DNA from: Larix kaempferi
Taxonomy: Eukaryota > Streptophyta > Pinopsida > Pinales > Pinaceae
Direction: 5' to 3'
Assembly (NCBI GenBank): GCA_027924585.1
Contig: BSBM01000232.1
Location: 31,023,001-31,087,000 of the forward strand
Length of the DNA: 64,000 nt
Shown here: in pieces, positions 12,706-24,299 of the stretch
Position numbering within the stretch: position 1 is the first letter of the stretch
Layout: the number at the start of each line of letters is the position of its first letter
Notes under the pieces: generated by a model
Told to the model about the DNA's origin: nothing
The model's database searches: none
Seen by the model: the letters and a program-made list of their open reading frames with translations, nothing else
Position numbers and translations under genes: made by a program

Positions 12706-13448
12706 TGTTAACACCCAAAAAGTGATCACCATCTCATCTCCCTCATTACATGACTCATTTGTCTATTTTCCTACCATATTTGCCTCCAAAACCTTAAAAA
12801 ACCATTAAAAAGCCACCAAAAGGCCAAAAAACCCCTTTTTCCCCCAAAAAAAATTAAATTTCCTAAAAAGATAGCAAAAACCCTCTAAAAGGGCCCTAAA
12901 TTCCCAAAAATCAAATAAAAGAGAATAAAAAATATAAAAAAAAAGGAGGAAAAAGAGGAAAAAAGGAAGCAAAAACCCTATACAATTGACCTAAACCATA
13001 TGGTGCCAAAAACCATGGATCAACACTCCACCACTGAAAACCTATAAATAGGTGATGGAGGCTCCCCATTTCAGATTCACAATCTATCCTATCCTCACTC
13101 TACCAAAATCACTCTTGAAACCCACACTCACCATTTGAGCTAATTTCCCACTTGAGTGCCCCTTTTGGCCCATCATCCAAAAACACCTTGGAGAAGGAGA
13201 AGGAACCCATTGGAGCACAAAAGCAACCCTCCTGGACTACTTCAAGAGCTCCACCAACCTCAACATTTGAGGTAAATTTAATACAAAAAGAAAATCTTTA
13301 TTATCTTGTCATTGTCTTTTATTTCTGTTAATGCATATGTTAGCTTAGATCTCATATTGTTTTACTGTTTTATTGAACTGCTACTAAGGAGGCCCTTCTC
13401 CTTAGTAGGTGCTCATTTGCACAAGCTAGGGTGAAAACCCTAGCTACA
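12706..13448 (+). mobile_element. S1: solo LTR, 743 bp, inserted in G2 gag
   Basis: Begins TGTTAACACCC, ends ...CCCTAGCTACA and is bounded by perfect 5-bp CTCCC duplications. Removing it rejoins the G2 gag frame (VPVGS to STAFSLFGG). A plus-strand TATA box, CTATAAATAG, lies at 13042-13051, which sets the orientation. No internal domain is present, so a solo LTR left by LTR-LTR recombination is the simplest reading. I did not find a second copy of this LTR in the window. Confidence 0.82.
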
Positions 13449-14185
13449 CTCCCTACAGGTACATTCGAATTTTTCACACTAGAAGAATGTGAATTAAAAC
13501 CAGTGAAGGGGTTATATCCTATCATAGATGCAGTAGATGGGGGAGGCATTGAGCCTACAAAAGGTTCCGAAGGAGCAATATGTCCTCCGAGCCAAGGAAA
13601 TCCTTGATTAAATGGAGCATAAGTAGAGTTAACTTGGAATTGCTGAACAAAGGGGGAAGATGTGAAAGGCACCGAGGGTATCCCTGAGAAAGGAATACTG
13701 GATGGGCCAATGGAGGATCCAAAAGGCATAGATGTCATCGTACTTTGAGTATTGGACAAACCTGAAGTACCAACATTGAAACTAAATGAAGTACTTAGAG
13801 TAGAGGTGAATTGCGGCAAGTTCGGTGGGGATGTGTTTATACGAGGAGGAGATACACCTCCTGGTATAATAGTTGAAGTGGGAGTGTGGGGAACTCCCGA
13901 TCCATACCCTGTGATGTCCATAACAAAACCAGGTATGAACCTGTATGAACTCAGTTCAGGTATCCCTAAAGAGACAACTCTTTCTAGTAAAGGTTCATTG
14001 GGTCCAGTTAATGGAGGATTGAAGGGTGTTGCGAACTCTTCAGTAGTCAAGTCTTCAACCTCAATAGTTTCCTGAATCGGTTGAGAAATGAGATGTGGCT
14101 CTCTATGGGGTTCCGTTGTCCCCGTGAGTTCGTATGAACCACGTGAATCAGTTCAACGCTGCTGAGGTGGCGGTGGAGGCTCCAT

Positions 14186-15984
14186 GGTGAGCGGAGGAAG
14201 TTTTTTCAACCTTCGCGACCTACTAAGAGGGTAGTCCTCCACACTTGTAAAAAATATGAACTAAGTATTAAACCTAGTGGCCACTACAATAGCAAGGAAC
14301 AAACAACACACCAATATCAAATTTTCCTAAAGTAGTCAAGACCAGGCAAACATAGATGATACTCTCAAAGGAGAGTCTGAGATGATCAGGGCACAGAACT
14401 AATCAGTAGAGTAGCGAAGAATAGTTACCCGGGGTCCACAATACAGAGTCTTTGGGTGCAAGCGTTTGAATCACCAACCACCCTTTCAAATCACTGCAAG
14501 GTATTTCCTCTCACGCCTGTCCTAGGGACAGTGGAAATATCCTTCCACCGTCACCTGTGTAGAGCCCTATAAGTCAAATATACTAAAGGCTACCAAGATT
14601 GCAGAAAGAGCCCCGGGGGATAGTCGCAGGTCCATCCAAGATGCATGGGTAGGGTAATTATGCCCGAAATCCAAGAGTACAGAAGGCACTAATGGATCCC
14701 CGTATGCAAAAAGGCTATGGAGTATGCTTGAATGAAAAGTGGGGGGTATCCCCAACTGTCCAATCTCACACAACCTCATGATTATCTCTAGTTTGAGCAG
14801 AGCTTCCCGGACACCTCCACAAAAGTGGATTTACCTAAACGAAAGTCTTACTACGATTTTGAGGTTTGAATGGTTTTGGAAAGTTAAAAGTGTTATGTTC
14901 CAAAAACCTAGCCTAATCTAGTTGGTTTGTGTGAGACCTAAAAAGAAAAAGTTACTAATATATTTTATTAATGGTTCTTTTTAAGGTTGCATTACTAAAA
15001 AAGGTAGTGCTTATGTGTGCGTGATGGTTGCAACTGAAAATAAAGTGTACATATTGAAAGTAAAATCTTCACAATTCTCTAACTTGTCTTTCAAAACATA
15101 AGATGCAAAGCAAACCTAAAAGCCAACTATGCTTTTATTTTTATTTTTCAAAGACAAAAAGCATAAACAACTTCTAAATACTTTGAAAAAGAAAGAGACA
15201 ATACTTGTTATAAAAAAAGCGTTCTTTTTTATTTGTTTTTTCCTTTATAAAAGAAAATGCAAATAACTTATGAACAAACAAGAATGATCAATAATGCAAG
15301 CGAAGGAAACTAGACTTAAGGCTATAAAAATCAGTACTTTACCAACACAAAGTACCGAAAAAGACCAACCCAACCAGTTGCTACACAAACCCTAAAAGTA
15401 ACTTGAAATTGGAAACACGATGCTATAAGAACCAAACAATATAAAAGACAGAAAGAAAATGAACCACATACATATAAAAAATGCTCTCCATAAAACCGGT
15501 AACTGTATAGAGAACTAAAGCCAAGCATCTGCCAAATACAGTATGGGATAGAAAGACTTAAGTAACCTTCAACAAGCGAAAAAGAACCAACAAAGTACTT
15601 GCAAAGGGTAAACAAGACTCAGACTACTAATATTAAGCAGTCAAAAACCCAAGATCAACATATCAACCTTCAGATCCAAGTAGAACAACCCTAAAAATAA
15701 AACCCTAGAGAAAAACAAAAATTTCTCAGGAAAAACCGCGATTATAACAACAGCAGCACACAGTGTGCAACTCATGGGTGCAGTGTGATAACCGCGACTG
15801 TAAGTATAACAGACTCGCAGGTATGCTCTGAATCAATTAAAAAAAGAAAGTAGACTGCAAAACAGACCATAAAGAGTCAAGCAAACAAGATGTAAGATAT
15901 CCCAAAACCTTCACAAAGACCTAATACAATGATAAAAACTGAAAGAAAATACCCTCAAGCATCCCACAAAGCAGAAAAAGGTGC
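14186..15984 (-). other. G2 5' leader
   Basis: This 1.8-kb stretch between the primer-binding site and the gag ATG has no recognisable domain; short frames on both strands are without motifs. Long leaders are usual for Tat-type gypsy elements. Confidence 0.6.
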
Positions 15985-16002
15985 TCCCCAGTGGAGTCGC
16001 CA
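15985..16002 (-). other. G2 primer-binding site
   Basis: The minus strand reads TGGCGACTCCACTGGGGA, four bases inside the 5' LTR end. This is a common PBS form in Tat-type plant gypsy elements; I believe it pairs with an Arg tRNA, but could not check the tRNA sequence. Confidence 0.7.
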
Positions 16003-16006
16003 GTTC

Positions 16007-16930
16007 TGTTGTTAGGGAAATTATCCTATAGCAGAGGAGAGACTACCAACGTACTGATATGAAAAGTCAGACATACAATGTTCTGCATATACATATACTA
16101 AGAAAAGATATTAGGGTTAGAAGGATGTGTACCTTATTCTGAAGGTTGATCCAAGCCTTTCTCCTTCTTGCTCTTCAATGCAATAGCCTGCAAAACAACC
16201 CCAAACCTTCCTCAAAATAGTTTGATTACAAATAAACAGATTGACATTTACAATAACATGAAACATCAACTTGTAATCAGATTTGCAACACATAAGAACA
16301 AATCATATTGAAGAAGGAAGAATATTTGATCTTTATTAATGCATAGAACAAGTACATAAATTATACCTGACTGCAGCAAGCACCGTCGTAACCAGACCCT
16401 GAGTTCCTGCTCCTCTCTCTTGAGTTAGAATTCCTCATGCATTACATTACCAAAAGTAGGCTCCCCTTCTCCAAGGCCTTCCTCTTGTATTTATGGCAAG
16501 AGTAGGAGGATAAGTTCGAAGGGTGGTTGGAACAGGTAGTTGAGGAAGTTGGAATAACTCCCAAAACTAATCCATAATTAGTGTTCTTATATATTTTTTC
16601 AATTTTTCTTGAGATACCCAAGACTATGATATAGGGAAACTAGCGAGTGACTCGCGGCTATCCCAACTTTCATCTAGCAGGTGCAAATTTTTAGGAGATA
16701 CCCGTGGGTTGTCAGTTTAAGACACCCGCAGCTAACCCGCGTGTTGGCAAGCATAAGGGTCGCAGTTATGCTCTAAAGTAGGAAGAAAAAATATGTTTTG
16801 AGGAAAGGACTGCAAGGCTCATCTCTAAGTCATTTAAGGTCAAGCAAGCTCTTCCATCCATAGTGTCCTTTTGTGTGACCAACAGAGCAATGTGGCCATG
16901 GACAGAGAAGCGATATTTTGACCGATAACA
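16007..16930 (-). repeat. G2 5' LTR (924 bp)
   Basis: Pairs with 2388-3112. It contains about 199 bp (near 16201-16397) missing from the other copy, by insertion here or deletion there. Followed by the AGAAC duplication. Confidence 0.9.
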
Positions 16931-17341
16931 AGAACATCAAATGGAAATAGCAAGGAATTAGATCTTACCAATTTGAGATGTCCAACCTGGTTCTGGAGTT
17001 GGATGACCTAGGGTTTGATAGAGAAACCCTAATTTTTCAAACTAGGAATTTTGAACTTATTCTTGGATAGAAATATGCACCTACTCAAGGCGAGTTGTCC
17101 ATTGTACTCCTTTTCCTGGATTGGTGGATGGAAGATCCAAAAATTTGATTCCCTAATTTCCCCTGGCAGTAGTGATAGGGAGAAAAATGAAAATTCTCCA
17201 AACTGAATTCTTCTACCTCCAAAAGATGCACCTCCTTGAGGCGAGTTGGCCTATTCCTATTTTCAGGATGATCTGTGGAGAGAACACCTTGGATTTCGAA
17301 ACCCTAGATTTCCGCTGCTGCACAGTGCCTTCTTTTAGAGT
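16931..17341 (-). other. C1 leader (with right AGAAC duplication at 16931-16935)
   Basis: Sequence between the C1 primer site and the point where G2 inserted. On the minus strand it joins directly to 2382 and the gag ATG at 2373 once G2 is removed, giving a leader of about 420 nt. It has no coding motif. Confidence 0.75.
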
Positions 17342-17354
17342 GGCTCTGATACCA
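17342..17354 (-). other. C1 primer-binding site (initiator Met tRNA)
   Basis: The minus strand reads TGGTATCAGAGCC, the standard copia PBS complementary to the 3' end of plant initiator Met tRNA, directly next to the LTR. Confidence 0.92.
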
Positions 17355-17926
17355 TGTTAGTGTTTGCACTTTAATTCAATTATGTTAGATCTTTAATCTG
17401 AAAGATAGACAAGCATAGCAATACACAAGAACACAAGAATTTTATTCGTGGAAACCATAAAGGATAAAACCCCACAACTTCTTCATAAATAGATTCGTTA
17501 CATAGTACAATATCAAACCAAGATAGAAAACCCAAAGATAAGATGACTTCTGCAGCTTCCTTCTTCTTCTTCAATGAACTTGCCTTTTCTCTTCCTTGGA
17601 GCGAACTTGCTTGTGTGGTGTGTGTCCAAATGAGGGAGATCTCTTCCTATTTATACTTTATGTGTGATTGACCTAAATCCCCAATGGGGCAAACTTCCTT
17701 AACTTACTAGGCCAATCTCTCCTACGGAGACTCAAAATAACATTTTACATTTAACCTTTTGGGGACTATTTCCCCAACTTACAATGGAGGTTTTACATCG
17801 ATATTCTTGTATGACCAAATACAATAGTGACATCCCTGAACAGAGGAAAAAAATCTCCGATAGAGGTACAATAAAAGTACAATAATAATATACAAAAGAA
17901 TATCTTCCGAAGTTACATTTACAACA
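17355..17926 (-). repeat. C1 5' LTR (572 bp)
   Basis: On the minus strand it starts TGTTGTAAATGTAACTTCGG and ends CTAACA next to the PBS. A TATA box GTATAAATAGG is on the minus strand at 17647-17657. The first bases share ATGTAACTTCGGAA with the C2 LTR, so C1 and C2 are related families. The partner LTR is outside the window. Confidence 0.85.
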
Positions 17927-18142
17927 ACTGTATGTAATTTGTATAAATAGGTTGTAGAACCGACAACATAAGATATATCTTTGCACTGATATTGTACTCT
18001 GATTTGGTTCCATTAATATAAAGCTTGTTTTTGCTGTCCCACTTACTCTCTTATATGGTTGTATGATGTGTGTATGCATGTGACTCTTTCTCTATATTGG
18101 TATAATGTACTATTGGTAACCGATGAAATCCCCTAGACTACA
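17927..18142 (+). repeat. G1 5' LTR, 3' portion (broken by C1)
   Basis: Aligns without gaps to 44200-44415. TATA box GTATAAATAG at 17941-17950. The missing first 105 bp should lie on the far side of C1, left of the window. Confidence 0.9.
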
Positions 18143-18146
18143 ACAT

Positions 18147-18162
18147 TGGTTCCATTGCCGGT
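18147..18162 (+). other. G1 primer-binding site, probable
   Basis: TGGTTCCATTGCCGGT, four bases after the LTR end, resembles the Asp-tRNA PBS of Athila/Tat elements (TGGCGCCGTTGCCGGG) with four differences. TTGGTTCCATT also occurs inside the LTR near 18003, so the altered bases might come from a template-switch or be chance. Confidence 0.55.
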
Positions 18163-19591
18163 AGTACACATCATTAAGAAATGAGAAAGATGCATAAATG
18201 CTAACATAAAGAGAAATACGAGAGTGGTGGGATAAGAAAGTAGAAAACTATATTCAAAATTATGCACAACAAAAAAAACTGACATTAGCACAGGTAATGC
18301 ATAAAATCTTCACTGAGGCCCATGAGAAATTTATAGAGTCTGTTCCTGGAGAGATAAAGAAATTCCTGATAGTTCTTCATGATCAAATTGGATGTCTAGA
18401 GTGAAAATCTATTGATGTGAAAGATCCTTAATGGTGGAAGAAAAAATTTGTACAAATGGTTTGAGAAAATATGTGAAGACTATTGTGAAGAACAAGCCAT
18501 TGAGGAGAGAGTGTCCGCTAATAAAATCTGACGCAATTTTTACACTGATCTCCATAAGAGTTTCTTCTACTCCATACCAAGCCTGCTATATGAATTTTTG
18601 ATTGAGAATGGCGTTGGACACATCGTCGAACCCCGTCTACCCTTAGAAGAGCATGCAACGCCGAATTGGGAAAAGAAACAAAAAGAGTGGGAACGGTTCA
18701 TGAACGAACGACAATGGGAATACTTTTTGAGCAAATGACGACCATTGTTGACCTCATATCTGTATGTCAATAAGAGTTGGTTCAAAAATGAGTGGGGTTG
18801 ATGAAGATGTGGTATGAATAAATAAGCTGGAGGCTAGTCAATGAAACAATGAAGGCCTGTAAGAAGTTGAGTCCGTTGCGACGAAATAAATGTCCAGTTG
18901 TCCATAAGAAAACAACATATATTCAAATAATAGAGAGAGAAAAAATATACATACAACAAGAGAAACTGAGGGATATTTCTAGCCCTTTATATCATAAGAG
19001 AGGCTTGAATAAGTCAGAGGAGATGGTCGAGCGACCAAAATTCCTACCCGAGTCAAGGGAAAGATGACTAGTTGAAGAAGAATGTGAGGCACCGACATCA
19101 GAAGATCGGTCAAACACAATGGTATTGACCCCCAGAAAATGTGCATCACAATTCTATATGCCACAACTCCCGTCAGTTCAGTACCTATGATCATGACTAC
19201 TAGACCAACTATTAGATAGATCGTCGATTGCGACATGAGATTATGACCAGGCGACACTAGAATTTGGAACGACTAGACCAATGTGTAAGAATCACAGACA
19301 AATTGATGATCCAGTGACCAGAGCGAGGTAATTGGATTACCTTCACTCCTAAGTTCGGGAGACACTCTTTCAATTTATTTTACTCACAATACATTGAGGT
19401 ACCCCCCTGCCAACAACATTATTAATTGAACCTACTAAATTGTTGGAGTCCCGACCATATAAAGAAGAGTCTATAGAGGAGATACGTTTGTCTTGGAAGT
19501 AGTTGCATTCATCAGAAGTCACCAATAGTCGGTTAATAGTAATTTTTTTCAATAATCAGTCGGTAAGTCCAAATCTCATAAAAATAGCAAT
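18163..19591 (+). other. G1 leader and decayed gag N-terminal region
   Basis: Frame fragments rich in charged residues (for example 18600-18730) suggest old coding sequence, but stops and frameshifts are too frequent to assign a domain. No RNA gene or repeat is seen. Confidence 0.5.
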
Positions 19592-20880
19592 ATGGTTGTA
19601 CGTCTTCGAGTCAATACTCCTATCTTCGAAGGATATGGAGATCCTAAAAAGAATTGGTTTGTCTGTGAGGACTTGTGTCAAGCTAACCTAATTGATGATG
19701 AAAATCAACAAATTGCACAGTTCGCAGGAGGACTTAGGAATCGTGCACTCACGTGGTATATGAATTTTTTGGAAGAAGGTCCAAAAATGAAGAAGCAGAT
19801 CAAAGACACCTTTCTATACCACTTCAAGGTCAACGATTCAAAGCATTTGGCAGGTCATCACCTGAAGTAGATCAAATAAAGAGTGGGAGAATATGTCCGA
19901 GAATATGATAGAATATTTAAATATCTCCTAAGCCAAATTCCTTCCAAAATCGATCTTGTTCCAATCATTCAATTTTTTGTTGTCGGTCTAGATGAAAGAA
20001 TCAGAACTCCACCGCTGATACATGACTACACATCCTATGAAGATGCCTTGAAGAAAGCATTAAGAATTGAATCAAATTTAAATAATTCCAATCGCACCAT
20101 CGATAGAGAACTGCAAGACATAATCGAGAGGATGGAGAAATCGATGTAGCATTTAACTCTCCAACACAATGATATATGGTGCACAAAATGATATAATGAA
20201 GGGAATACTAAGGACACTTGTCCTTATGATGATAGGAGAACCTTTCAAAATAATTATAATGTTCAACAAAGAGAAATGAGAATACTAGAAGAAAGACTGA
20301 ATATCTTTCCTGGAGAAAGGAAGCCAGAACATGTCCAGACGATGCAAACGACTTATTTCTGTGATATATGTGAAAGATTTGAGCCCCACACGATGACAGA
20401 TTACCCATATAATGCTGATAATGTCAAGCCAAAGTGGTGTGGAATTTGTCAGACAATGTAACACTCAACTTTAGAGTGCATAACGATCTTAAAAGCTAAA
20501 GCAAATCACCACACCGTCTATCAGACGTAGACAATCGATCAATAAGGATGGGATAATCATAATAATTACCATCGAAATTATGGAAATAATCGATGAGGAG
20601 GATACAATGTTCGAGGAAGAAACTATAATAATCAGGCGTACCAACAACCATGTTGGACTCGACCACGCTATTATGTATGTTTCAGTGAAGAAAATTTGAG
20701 TCCCGTCTGTCTGTGGATTTACAGGACAGACTTAAAATTATGTACAAAGTGTGGAGTCAAGGAGCACAATATTGAAGAGTGCCCCATCATGTTATATGCC
20801 CTTAATAAAAGAAAAACTGTTAACATTTATCGTATATCTCTAAAAATGAAGCGTATAGTACTACAAATCTGCATTTAATT
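19592..20880 (+). pseudogene. G1 gag (capsid and nucleocapsid)
   Basis: One frame carries this whole stretch with several stops (first near 19868-19880). The capsid-like retrotransposon-gag core includes FEGYGDPKKNWF, FAGGLRNRALTWYMNF and VGEYVREYDRIFKYLL (19620-19980). A helical Glu/Arg-rich segment follows to 20149. The nucleocapsid shows three zinc-knuckle-type motifs: CDICERFEPHTMTDY (about 20358-20402, last Cys now Tyr), CGIC...H...C at 20438-20479 with an internal stop, and CTKCGVKEHNIEEC (about 20736-20778). A Gly/Asn/Arg-rich linker lies between the second and third. Viral-particle assembly and RNA binding would be its role; it is not functional now. Confidence 0.85.
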
Positions 20881-21696
20881 ACTCGACAAGGCACAAAGAC
20901 TGGGGGGAATAACCCTTATGTCACTCGAATGAAAAATAAGCAGGAAGATTATCCTAACCCCACAAAGAAAAAATATTTATTCAAAAACCCCTCAGAAATA
21001 TTCTCACAAATAACATCTGACGAAAGTAAGGAATAAAATAAAAGTAAAATGCTTCATGACTTACGTCATCTATTAACAAAAGAAGAATATGTGGCAAGGT
21101 TAATTGACTTAATGCATCTTATCAGAAATAATGCCCATAATGAAAAAATTACCAAAGTGCTATGTAGTATGAACCACAAAGAGAAAGAGGATATGGACCC
21201 TCTTGTTGACCTGGAAGTTGACGGATTTCAAATTTCACAAGTCGTCCTCGACTTTGGATCACAAGCAAACATCATGACCAGATTGACGTGGGAAAGCATT
21301 GGTTGACCATGACTTGAAGAATTAGGGATATAGAAGACCAAGGACTGATTGAACCCATTGGCATGTGGCGAAATGTCAAAAATTAAATCATGGGCATCAA
21401 CACCCATATCGACTTCGAAATCATTGATCCAAGAGAAGGTGCCAAATATTTTCCAACACTAGTTGGACGACCATTGTGACGAAAAAGGAAAGATTCCATT
21501 TCATTGGAGAAAGAACAGATTAAAATGAAAGGAGATGGGAAAAATTAATTGTACCTATCAATTCATCTCAAGGAAAACTGTTGGTCCTCTATTTTGTCCA
21601 TTCGATGTACTATTTCCTAGCATTTAAAGTCTTAATGGGTCCAATAATAATCGGTTTTATGTGTCTTTTGAAGGTCAACATTGCTAAAAGCCATGG
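20881..21696 (+). pseudogene. G1 aspartic protease region
   Basis: A frameshift separates this from gag. The open part, 21049-21306, has DPLVDLEVDGFQISQVVLDF followed by GSQANIM, the retropepsin active-site region with D-F-G replacing D-S/T-G. After 21306 stops accumulate, though WGRPLW-like traces (about 21450-21480, LVGRPLW-stop) indicate the protease C-terminal hydrophobic-G-R/P block. The region ends at an insert whose left flank is AAAAGCCATGG. Confidence 0.7.
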
Positions 21697-23589
21697 TAAG
21701 TAATTTTAATTATTTGATTGTTGTATTTTCTTATTTTTATGCATATGTTTTGGGTTTTAGGTTTCATTAAACCCTATGCTAATAATGATGTGGGTTTCTC
21801 TTCTACACAGGGTTCGTTTTGTTATTTGGCCAGCGTTCAAATGAGGAGATTTGGGGATTCGATCTACCATCAGGGCGTTTTTATTGGATCCACGTCATCT
21901 TTAAGATGCTTTTGAAGATTGCTTCACTGTTATTTCAGGCACGATCTTTGGTGTTATTATCTTCTCTTAAATGATATGTGTATATCCTGGATCTGAGATG
22001 CCATTTTTGGCTCAGAATGGTTAAGATATTTTGAGTATTGTTATTCCTATCGATCCTTGTCTTCAGGACGATTTCACTCTGTATAATCTAGTATAAAAGT
22101 AGCCATGGAAACCCTAAGTGGGGGAATTTGTACAAACTCCATTTTTCTGAATATGATACAGCGTGTGTTTTCAGCAAACTTGTGATTTAAATGTGTGAGG
22201 CGTTGAGGGCAGGGCCCACCTTCAACACCAAACTGCGATGCTTCAGTAGTGTGTGGTTTACAGTAATAGATTGGCGTTTGCATTGCTCATTTCACATTTT
22301 TTAGAGTATTAATGGTTTGCTCATCATTGATTAAAATAGAGTGTATGACTGTTAATGGTGTTCACTAGTTAATGGCATTGGATTTAGACTTCTCTAGATA
22401 CTGGATTGAATTGTTATATAAGAACTAGGGTATGCATAACTGTGTGCTTAATTTGGTATGAATTATGGTAGATTCAATTTTATGAAGCATTATTAATCAG
22501 TTATATTTTATATTATCTATTCTACCAAACACAGTGTTATCAAGATAGCTACAGGAATGGTTTTAAACTTGACTGTAAAATGAATTCAGAATTGGTTTGG
22601 ATTTAAATCTTTTCTTTCAATTTCCAGTATGAGTTGAGGTGAGTTTGATTTCAGTTGCTAGGAATTTGGTTTGTTGAAGAAAATAGAGTACATTTCATAG
22701 CGCCTCTTGTTATTAAAAATAGAACATGGCTTCCTCTCTTTAAATCTTTGAGCTCACAAACTGTAGGATAAGATCTGCATTTACAGTGGGTGTGTATTTA
22801 AAGATTGTAGTAGTATAGGGTTTTGATATATTGGTTTATTAGAATATTTAGGGTTTGTTAAATAAGAATTGAGATTGGTATTGAGCGTTGTCTTCTAGGA
22901 TTGAATATTAGTTTCGCAATATATATATTTTCTGAAATCTTCCTTGACAGATCTGTTATTCGATTGCGAGATCTACAACATCTTGTCATATGCACTTTCA
23001 TATATAGAACTCAAGACTAGTATATCAGCAGTAAATCGATTTGCCCTTGATGACATGCCTGTGAATATGTAATAGGTTTTGTTTTCAACAGTGATTCCAG
23101 GAATACTTGTATGGATTGAAGTATCATATTTGGCAGGGTTGTTGATTGGAATTAAGATATCAATTTAGCATATGCATTTGATTAATAATCGGTTAAATAT
23201 ATTTTTATAGATTGTAATTACAATAGCTTAGATTGCTGTAGATACCATTAATTGCTTTTAAATTGTTATAGCTTAAATTTGTATTCTTCTAGCAGGTTGT
23301 TTTAAATCATAGAATTATAATTTAAGAATTCCTCATTGGATGTTTTCAAGTTCAACAGTGAGATAGGGATTAGCAAATGAGTTCTCTTTTCTATAGTACA
23401 GATTTAGTAATCTCTAGTATTGGTCCTTTAGGGTTAGTCTCATTGTTGTTAGCAGTAGATTAGGGTTTCTCGAGGAAATGAGCATTAGGGTTAGTTTATC
23501 TGCACATATAGTGTAGCAGCTCGAAGTCTACGATTCCCCGGTTGATAAATTAAATTGAGGTGAATTAAATATCAATAATTTTAACCAAC
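21697..23589. mobile_element. Unclassified 1.9-kb insert in G1, flanked by near-identical 11-mers
   Basis: G1 coding sequence is interrupted between AAAAGCCATGG (21686-21696) and AAAAACCATGG (23590-23600). These flanks differ by one base and could be a target-site duplication of 9-11 bp. The insert is T-rich, has no open frame longer than about 70 codons and no LTR-like TG...CA ends. It begins with GTAAGT, a perfect plant splice donor, at 21696-21701. I see no convincing terminal inverted repeats or poly-A tail. Possibilities are a Mutator-like or non-LTR derived insertion, or captured intron/5'UTR sequence from a plant gene. Confidence 0.45.
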
Positions 23590-23600
23590 AAAAACCATGG

Positions 23601-24299
23601 GCAGAACCTGCTGATCATGATGAAGACATCCATAATCTATATCATATAGTCCACAAAGATGAAGACTTCGTCGAACCCAATAATCATGGAGAACTATGAT
23701 TGGGGACCCCCTTGTCTATCGGGTGCAACTCTGATTCATAATTATATGACTGGAAAATAAAAAACTATGAAGCACAAGCTCATGACTGTTGTTATGTTGA
23801 AGTCATTCCTAGAAAAAGGACGCAACATTGTTTCCCTGTATCTGTCATTCCAAAAATCGTCAAGAAAAAAATCAGAGAATATCCGACTATTTTTCCTACC
23901 AAGAGGGAATTAATGAGCACCCCAACCTTGGGTTACAAAGAACAAGAATCTATGACTGATCACATCAAGCAAGTATCTAAAAAAATTGATAATAAAGGTT
24001 TCCTACCGACTCCAGTCAAAACAATTACGACTCAAGCAGCAAGATCGGGGGATATGCATCAATATTGTCACCAGATTGGGATGAGTGCTTGTACAAAACA
24101 ATTTGAAAAGATGAAGTTGACAACACAAGTTAGGATATCCCAAGGTCAAGCTCCAGTCCATTACATCAAGAAAAACGACCCCACAAACTTAAGAATTTGT
24201 GTAGACTTTAGAAGACTGAATAAAGAGACGTCAACCAACCATATGGCGCAAGTAAAAATAAGGGAAAAGCCTGTGAATATTGATAGCGACGGACCTTGA
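23601..24299 (+). pseudogene. G1 pol: linker and N-terminal part of reverse transcriptase
   Basis: The frame resumes after the insert with PWAEPADHDEDIHN. The 23913-24299 open frame ends in YIKKNDPTNLRICVDFRRLN followed by KET, the first conserved block of gypsy reverse transcriptase (the RxCVDYRxLN motif). The normal downstream blocks (palm, YxDD, RNase H, integrase) are not found in the rest of G1, so the element lost most of pol by deletion or was always non-autonomous. Confidence 0.75.

Larger units (their letters stand above)
11640..14185 (-). pseudogene. G2 gag, interrupted by solo LTR S1
   Basis: I place the start at the ATG at 14185 (MEPPPPPQQ), in frame with the 14050-13449 segment; a stop follows at codon 11. 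The N-terminal part is a Ser/Pro/Thr/Phe-rich low-complexity region (13449-14050). It is cut by S1 (12706-13448) and resumes at 12700 with STAFSLFGGMGS. The capsid-like region at about 12255-12445 has DLARHNPTWPPVPTKLPSDI and FEGNTGEDP. A lysine-rich basic stretch (11985-12055) precedes a CX2CX4HX4C zinc knuckle, CNICKDDHLTHQC, at about 11900-11945. At least three frameshifts and several stops are present. The last residues of the 14050-13370 open frame are S1 sequence, not gag. Confidence 0.8.
2388..16930 (-). mobile_element. G2: Ty3/gypsy (Tat-like) LTR retrotransposon, 14.5 kb, minus strand
   Basis: Direct repeats at 2388-3112 and 16007-16930 are the LTRs, flanked by AGAAC duplications. 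Minus-strand order is 5' LTR, PBS, leader, gag with zinc knuckle, protease, reverse transcriptase, RNase H, integrase, a long 3' region holding a plus-strand (antisense) reading frame, PPT, 3' LTR. This order, with a long 3' region and an antisense frame, matches what is known of Tat-lineage elements. All domains are broken by stops and frameshifts, and gag is interrupted by solo LTR S1. Confidence 0.9.
1..17926 (-). mobile_element. C1: Ty1/copia element, minus strand, cut by the window edge and interrupted by G2
   Basis: The element consists of 1-2387 and 16931-17926; the DNA between is the nested element G2. In minus-strand order it has a 5' LTR, an initiator-Met-type primer site, a leader, gag, protease and integrase. 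Reverse transcriptase, RNase H and the 3' LTR lie left of the window. It sits inside the 5' LTR of G1, because G1 LTR sequence resumes exactly at 17927. The five bases after the LTR (ACTGT) are the expected target-site duplication, but the partner copy is outside the window. Confidence 0.85.

Noticed and set aside
2388-16930. The 2.4-3.1 kb and 16.0-16.9 kb similarity as a segmental duplication
   Set aside because: The AGAAC duplications, PBS and PPT at the inner ends show that these are LTRs of one element.
21696-23600. The G1 insert as a Helitron
   Set aside because: There is no TC start, no CTRR end with preceding hairpin and no A/T insertion site; the flanks look duplicated instead.
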